Positions 59,413-64,000 of a stretch of DNA of 64,000 nt are shown piece after piece. The stretch comes from Plumapathes pennacea. Lineage: Eukaryota; Cnidaria; Anthozoa; Antipatharia; Myriopathidae. The stretch's first letter is position 1; each line of letters begins with the position of its first letter. A program made the position numbers and the translations under genes. The stretch spans positions 12,333,591 to 12,397,590 of the forward strand of contig OZ038469.1 in NCBI GenBank assembly GCA_964036295.1, read 5' to 3'. The notes under the pieces were generated by a model that had not been told where the DNA came from, did no database searches, and saw nothing but the letters and a program-made list of their open reading frames with translations.

Positions 59413-60665
59413 TGGTCTTGGGTGTTGATGTGCGGGCTGGTGGAGTTATGAGTCGACTTTGAGACAGGTTCCCAAGTTGTCGCACTGCCCAGTCCAGGAT
59501 GTCCGAGGGTAGAGGCCTTGGTGATTGGTCGGAGTGTGGGTGTAATCTTTCTTAGGTGTGCTCTGTCCAACTCTTTCTTTGCACTTCTTGAGGCTGTTCT
59601 TTCCCGGGGCAACGTTTTTGTCATGTAGGCTTTGACTACCTTTTGCCCTTCCTCGTCTTTGGAAACGTCACTCTCGTCTGAACTTGTATATTGAAAGGTC
59701 AGGACCCTTGCCATGGCATTTGTCTTAGTTTGAGAGCACTGCGTTTCTCTCAGAGCAACAGTTCTTCTCTGGAATATCTGTTTAACAATGAATTACACCA
59801 ATTGATTTATATTCAGATCAGACAATTATACAATTACACTGATTACATTTGTAGAAGCCGTCTAGGTTGCTTATACGGTATTTCCGGTATTTATAAGCGC
59901 CCATGTTCAAATATGGCCCAGGTCAAACGCCGTTCTTCACATGAGCCGAACCTAATTACAATTAAGGCTGGGGCCGAACTTAATAAAAAAGTACCGATAT
60001 GCCTCTACCGACTTGGAAGAGGAGACTATTTCTACACCATATCAGAGCTGGCTGGTTGTGGTCGTTCAACCGTATGTGGTATTGTGAACGAAGTCTCCTC
60101 TTCCCGTTTCTCTGTGACACTATCAAAGAATTTTTCCCTCGTACATGTTTTTTTGTGTAATCAATAATGCAAGAATTTTACCCTTAAGCATGCCAAACTT
60201 TTAGGAAATCGAGATATGCTTCAATCACATCCGTGTCGCAAAACGATGACGGCTTGACGGCTGCTATGCCATCGCGCTGATGTATGAAAACAAGGTAGCC
60301 TTAAAATGCGAGGCATACGATATGGGAGTAAAACGTCGGGGCTCGGTGGTTGTGACGACGTTAGATCCCTAAAATTTTACTGTCATTTTTATGGCTGAAA
60401 TTGAAAAGGTTGCGCGGCGACATTTTTTTTTTTTTTTTTTTGACAACTGAGTACTAACACATAATCCTTTCGCTGGTCTTTGCGAAGGTGCTTGTTGATA
60501 TTGGCGGTGCCCTTCGTTCCAGGTTGTGTTTGCGTGTCCAAAAAGCGCGCAAGTCCTTTAAGGTTGAAGTTAACCAACAAGTCTTTGGAAAGTCGCCAGT
60601 CCAAGGAGGGGTACCTTGCATCTATGGAGACCAAGAGCTCCTCCAACTCGCTTTCCAGTAAACCT
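59413..60665 (-). mobile_element. Unrecognised element gene, copy B (right of array 3)
   Basis: Same organisation as 52539-53400, including VLTFQYTSSDESDVSKDEEG, KVVKAYMTKTLPRER and SLDWRLSKDLLVNFNLKGLA. It carries an insertion of about 455 bp (59748-60203) absent from copy A. Confidence 0.55.
59880..60170 (+). pseudogene. HARBI1-like HTH fragment inserted in copy B
   Basis: On the plus strand: KVPICLYRLGRGDYFYTISE, then LAGCGRSTVCGIVNEVSSS, matching the helix-turn-helix of Harbinger/HARBI1 nucleases (KRVAIALYRL, TI-x-x-LFGVSRSTVC-x-IVNE). Frame closes soon after. It lies within the segment missing from copy A. Confidence 0.6.
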
Positions 60666-60767
60666 ACTGAAGTCTTATTCTTACAGCAAATTGTTGCTGG
60701 ACGGTAAAGGCTTTTTCGATCCATCTTTTTCCTCATTCTTCTATTCCTCTTCATTCCTTTGCAGTCC

Positions 60768-62380
60768 TGTTTCATGGAAAACAGATCTCTTTCCCTCAGG
60801 GTCATATCGACCAACTTTCTAATACGCTAGATGTTTGTCTTGTGGTATGTAAGTCCACCATCTGATTCAAGCATTTATTTTGGTAAAATTCAGCCGTTTT
60901 ACAATCTTTAGCACTTCTGGGGCTGTCTTGTGAACCTTCAATTGAGAATAATGATGCAATATATAAATGCAAAATAAATTAAGAAACATCCTCAAGAACC
61001 TGAATACAAATTTTATTAAAAAGCAAAAAAAGAAGGAATTGCGTAAATTGTAATGCGCTGTCTGCAGACATTCCCTACAGTGTGATCTTCTGCTGGGCGG
61101 ACAATCGTGAGGGAAACTCCTTCCAAATTCCCCACAGATTCTGCAAGGTGTGTTGGCTTGAGGGTAGTCATGTTGCCTTGCATGATGTAGCCTGTGGTCT
61201 TCTCAAAAACAAATGTGTTATCTGTTCTTAACTGTTCAGTTGATTCGTTATCAGTCTGCCGTGCCATGGTCTTCAACCTCTTTAGGAACACGGCAAAGTT
61301 TTCAGATTGTAGATCCTTGACCTAATAAATAGTTGAATACTCAATTTGTATTTAATACAAAATTTAGAAGGTGTTGTTTTGCGTTATATTTGCTGTATTA
61401 TTAATATTAAACATAACAAAAGCTAACAACATCGGATGTTATTAAACAAGAATTTCTGTGATTACTACATGTATGACGTATTTCATAATAATGAGATTAA
61501 GCTATAAAGATTCTTGTTCCCAGTCAAACAGATTGAACCAAAAAAAGTTTACGTCTTCCGGTGAGCTCATTATACACATACCGTATAGCGGGATAAACGC
61601 TCTGGAGAAACATGTTCCCCGTGTTCCTTGCAGACATCTTCCCACATATTTTTCTGGAAAAATGACATGGTTTCCAGCTGCACTGCCTTCAGCCCTTTTA
61701 TATCTGTTGCTGCTGCTTTCATTTCCAAGAGGCTCATGGAGCAATCATTCAGCTGTATTCACCAATTAAAGTAGAAAAAAATATAGCTGAATACAGTATC
61801 GACAAATGTACCAGGACACAATGAGCTTGTGTGTATACAGTAGGTACATTGTAGATCACTACATACAATATCAAACCAGATGTGATGTAAGCTCATCCAG
61901 CGGTAGACAACCTTGCATGGGACCCAGTCTCGTGTCGCACCATATTTGGCCAAGTTCAAACAAAAATTATTAACGTAATCAGGTTTGAGTAAAAAGTACT
62001 CAAACAAAAGAGTTGAAAGAACGCAGGTTTCGATTAAACTTACTCAAGACAAAATACCTCCTCAGTAACTCTTTATTTGAAGTAAAACAGAACTTTACTC
62101 AGAGTAAATTTATACTCTTAACATATAAACTTTACTCTTAGAAACGTGTGATTATTGCAGCAGGTAATTCTACTCAAACATTGACAAAATGCGCTACTCG
62201 TGCTGTGCGTAGAACGTACAAGTCTCAGTGAATCTTAAGGAGATACAAAATTGAATACATATACTGTTACTCTGGCCCCCGAAAATAACATTGCCAAGAA
62301 GATTTGGCAATTTCGTTGATGCAATTCAACACAGATATGGGGAGCTTTCTCCCGTCTTGTATTTGGAGAATACATTTCTG
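60768..62380 (-). repeat. Dispersed repeat family, copy B
   Basis: Matches 46976-48706 with small indels. On the right it extends past copy A's end into a frame with RDALETFHRCFDRGFLSKC and RFVHLVFTSDATA (62507-62390), so this copy keeps more of the element's 5' part. Confidence 0.7.
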
Positions 62381-62509
62381 CGCTTGCAGTTGCGTCGCTC
62401 GTGAAAACCAGGTGCACAAATCGAACTTTACATTTTGACAAGAAACCCCTGTCAAAACACCGATGAAAAGTTTCCAACGCATCGCGTGTGGGCGCTTTGT
62501 TACACATGT

Positions 62510-63075
62510 AACAACATAAAAATATATTTGGCCGATCTTATGTCACTATTGTGTATAAAGTCAATTCCAACTGTGATCATCCTCCCCGGACACGTGAAAG
62601 AACAGGCAAATAGATAACTCGATAGACCACACTATTCAAGTTTAATTATATTTATCAGAAAAAGTTTCATTTACATTTACATTTTCATTCACATTTCCAG
62701 TGCAGTGCCTTTATGAATCACTTCAGTTCCTGTTGATCGAAACATAAACCTGTCAGTATGACTTATACTTAAGACATGGTATCGGTATTTTTTTGAATCA
62801 ACACAACAGTGATTTGCAATGTTAAAGGCACTATACCATACCAACATACCGGGCTAATCTTCGTGCACGTCACTGTCTTCACCACTGTCGGCGTCACTTT
62901 CCTCTATGCAGAGGAAAATGTTATGCATGGCCATGTGTCTAAAACAAAATTAAGATACAGTATGTGATTCAGTCCAAAGTGCTATCACGAAGACAACTAT
63001 TACCAAAAAGTAGTGGGTATGTCAAGCAGGAACTGTCCCTGCCATCACAGCAGCTCAAAAAAAAAAGCTACTCAC
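62510..63075. other. Flank with possible 3' exon of the right-edge gene
   Basis: On the minus strand TTTTGTTTTAG near 62943 is followed by an open stretch ending in an acidic tail (EESDADSGEDSDVHED, stop at about 62859). It does not keep phase with the 63107-63076 exon. Confidence 0.3.
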
Positions 63076-63455
63076 AATACTTCCTCTTGGCTCAAACTCG
63101 GAAACAGCTACAAACAAAACAAAAATACGACACATGCATTAATATAATCAAATACTAGCCCTCTTGTGTGTGTCAACACAGAGATAAACAGAATAGAGAT
63201 TAACTTAAGGTTGTAGGCTGCAAACTTACCCAGTGGAACAAATCCACCAGCAAGTGGACAATCCACCCCGGTGGACTGGGGGGGCGGCGGCGAAGCAGCT
63301 TCAGTTTCTTCATTTTCTTCCGGCTGATTGATAAAGTACAACAGAGTATCAGTAACTGTTAAAGGCAAAAATCACCAATCTGTTCGACAATTTCTACTTA
63401 CTTTAGTGCTTGAAAGACACATAGCTGACGGAGCTCTTCTGACTTTACGAAGCAT
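63076..63455 (-). CDS. Putative short spliced gene, 5' exons
   Basis: Exons 63455-63402 (MLRKVRRAPSAMCLSSTK), 63323-63230 (PEENEETEAASPPPPQS, CPLAGGFVPL) and 63107-63076 (AVSEFEPRGSI), with three strong donors (GTAAGT, GTAAGT, GTGAGT) and consistent phases 0, 1, 0. No family recognised. It may be a host gene or the 5' part of one of the neighbouring elements. Downstream continuation is unclear. Confidence 0.35.
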
Positions 63456-64000
63456 GCGTAAGACGGGTTTGTCAGATCAAACATGACAGCTCATTTCCGA
63501 TTCAGATGGGCGGTGATATCTTCCATCTTGACAGAAGCTTAGTGATGCTAAGCCGTGAGCTAATTGATGGAACGTAGTTTGATTGTGTTCACATACAGAC
63601 TAAAACCTTTTGTCACGGACGGAGGAAGATACAATGAGAATGTGATTGAACTATTATCACAGAGCTTCAACTCAAACAACAATTATTGTTTTCTTACCCG
63701 AGTTAATTTGTCTACGCAGACCAATCACAAACGGCTCTTTTTAGCGTCTGTTTTCCGCCAAATCAGTGTTCTTACTTGCAGCGAAAGATAAATCGTCTTT
63801 GCTTGCATTCATTTAATGAAAACTAAAAGCAGATTGGTCAAGGATCTCTTGAACGTGCGTTGTTCCCCTCTGTGACCCCAGGAGTTTGAAGTTTTTTAGT
63901 AGACGTTTTGATTGCCAACTCTGTTTCACCACTTGTTTTAATGTCATAGAAAGCAGATCTCTTTCCCTCAGGATCATATTGACCAACTTCTTAATATGCC
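63456..64000. other. Right-edge flank
   Basis: No gene seen. 63915-64000 is another copy of the end of the 46976-48706 family, cut by the window edge. Confidence 0.5.

Overview
The window looks like nuclear DNA of a cnidarian, most probably a stony coral. It is AT-rich. Its genes have short exons with GT-AG introns. It is full of small palindromic DNA elements, Penelope-like, Mutator-like, Harbinger and gypsy-like fragments, and it carries animal-type genes: an ARID4-like chromatin protein and a polycystin-1-family protein. Species-level placement is inference. All gene models were spliced by hand from splice signals and reading phase.

Layout. 1-3.4 kb (+): the 3' exons of an ARID4A/B-like gene ending in the family's VECR tail. 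6.7-8.3 kb (+): an unrecognised four-exon gene of 326 codons behind E2F-like promoter sites. 9.4-11.5 kb (-): a three-exon DUF445/YheB-like membrane protein. 12-15 kb: intergenic DNA packed with palindromic MITEs. 15.3-33.6 kb (-): a complete 18-exon polycystin-1-like gene of about 2,470 aa, with signal peptide, F5/8C discoidin domain, REJ region, GPS, TM1, PLAT and a ten-helix polycystin channel. A tRNA-Arg(CCT) with a 13-nt intron lies in one of its introns, together with a half-copy of the same tRNA.

34-64 kb: repeat-dominated and gene-poor. It holds a Penelope-like remnant, a 0.9 kb deleted Harbinger element, three copies of a probable Mutator-like transposase gene, a gypsy-type gag-protease fragment between two 2.3 kb direct repeats, and a Gln/Pro/Ser-rich retroelement-like ORF. 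Three arrays of one 32-bp satellite follow, with 512-bp higher-order periodicity. A 3.3 kb terminal-inverted-repeat transposon has split one of these arrays. Two copies of an unrecognised multi-part element sit to the right of the satellites, and two more copies of another repeat lie at 47-48.7 and 60.8-62.4 kb. At the right edge (63.1-63.5 kb) a short spliced 5' gene end is suggested on the minus strand.

The host genes show no operon-like relationship. The main functional unit is the polycystin gene. Its duplicated splice acceptor at the GPS exon could allow a truncated, secreted ectodomain. The rest of the interest is in repeat biology.
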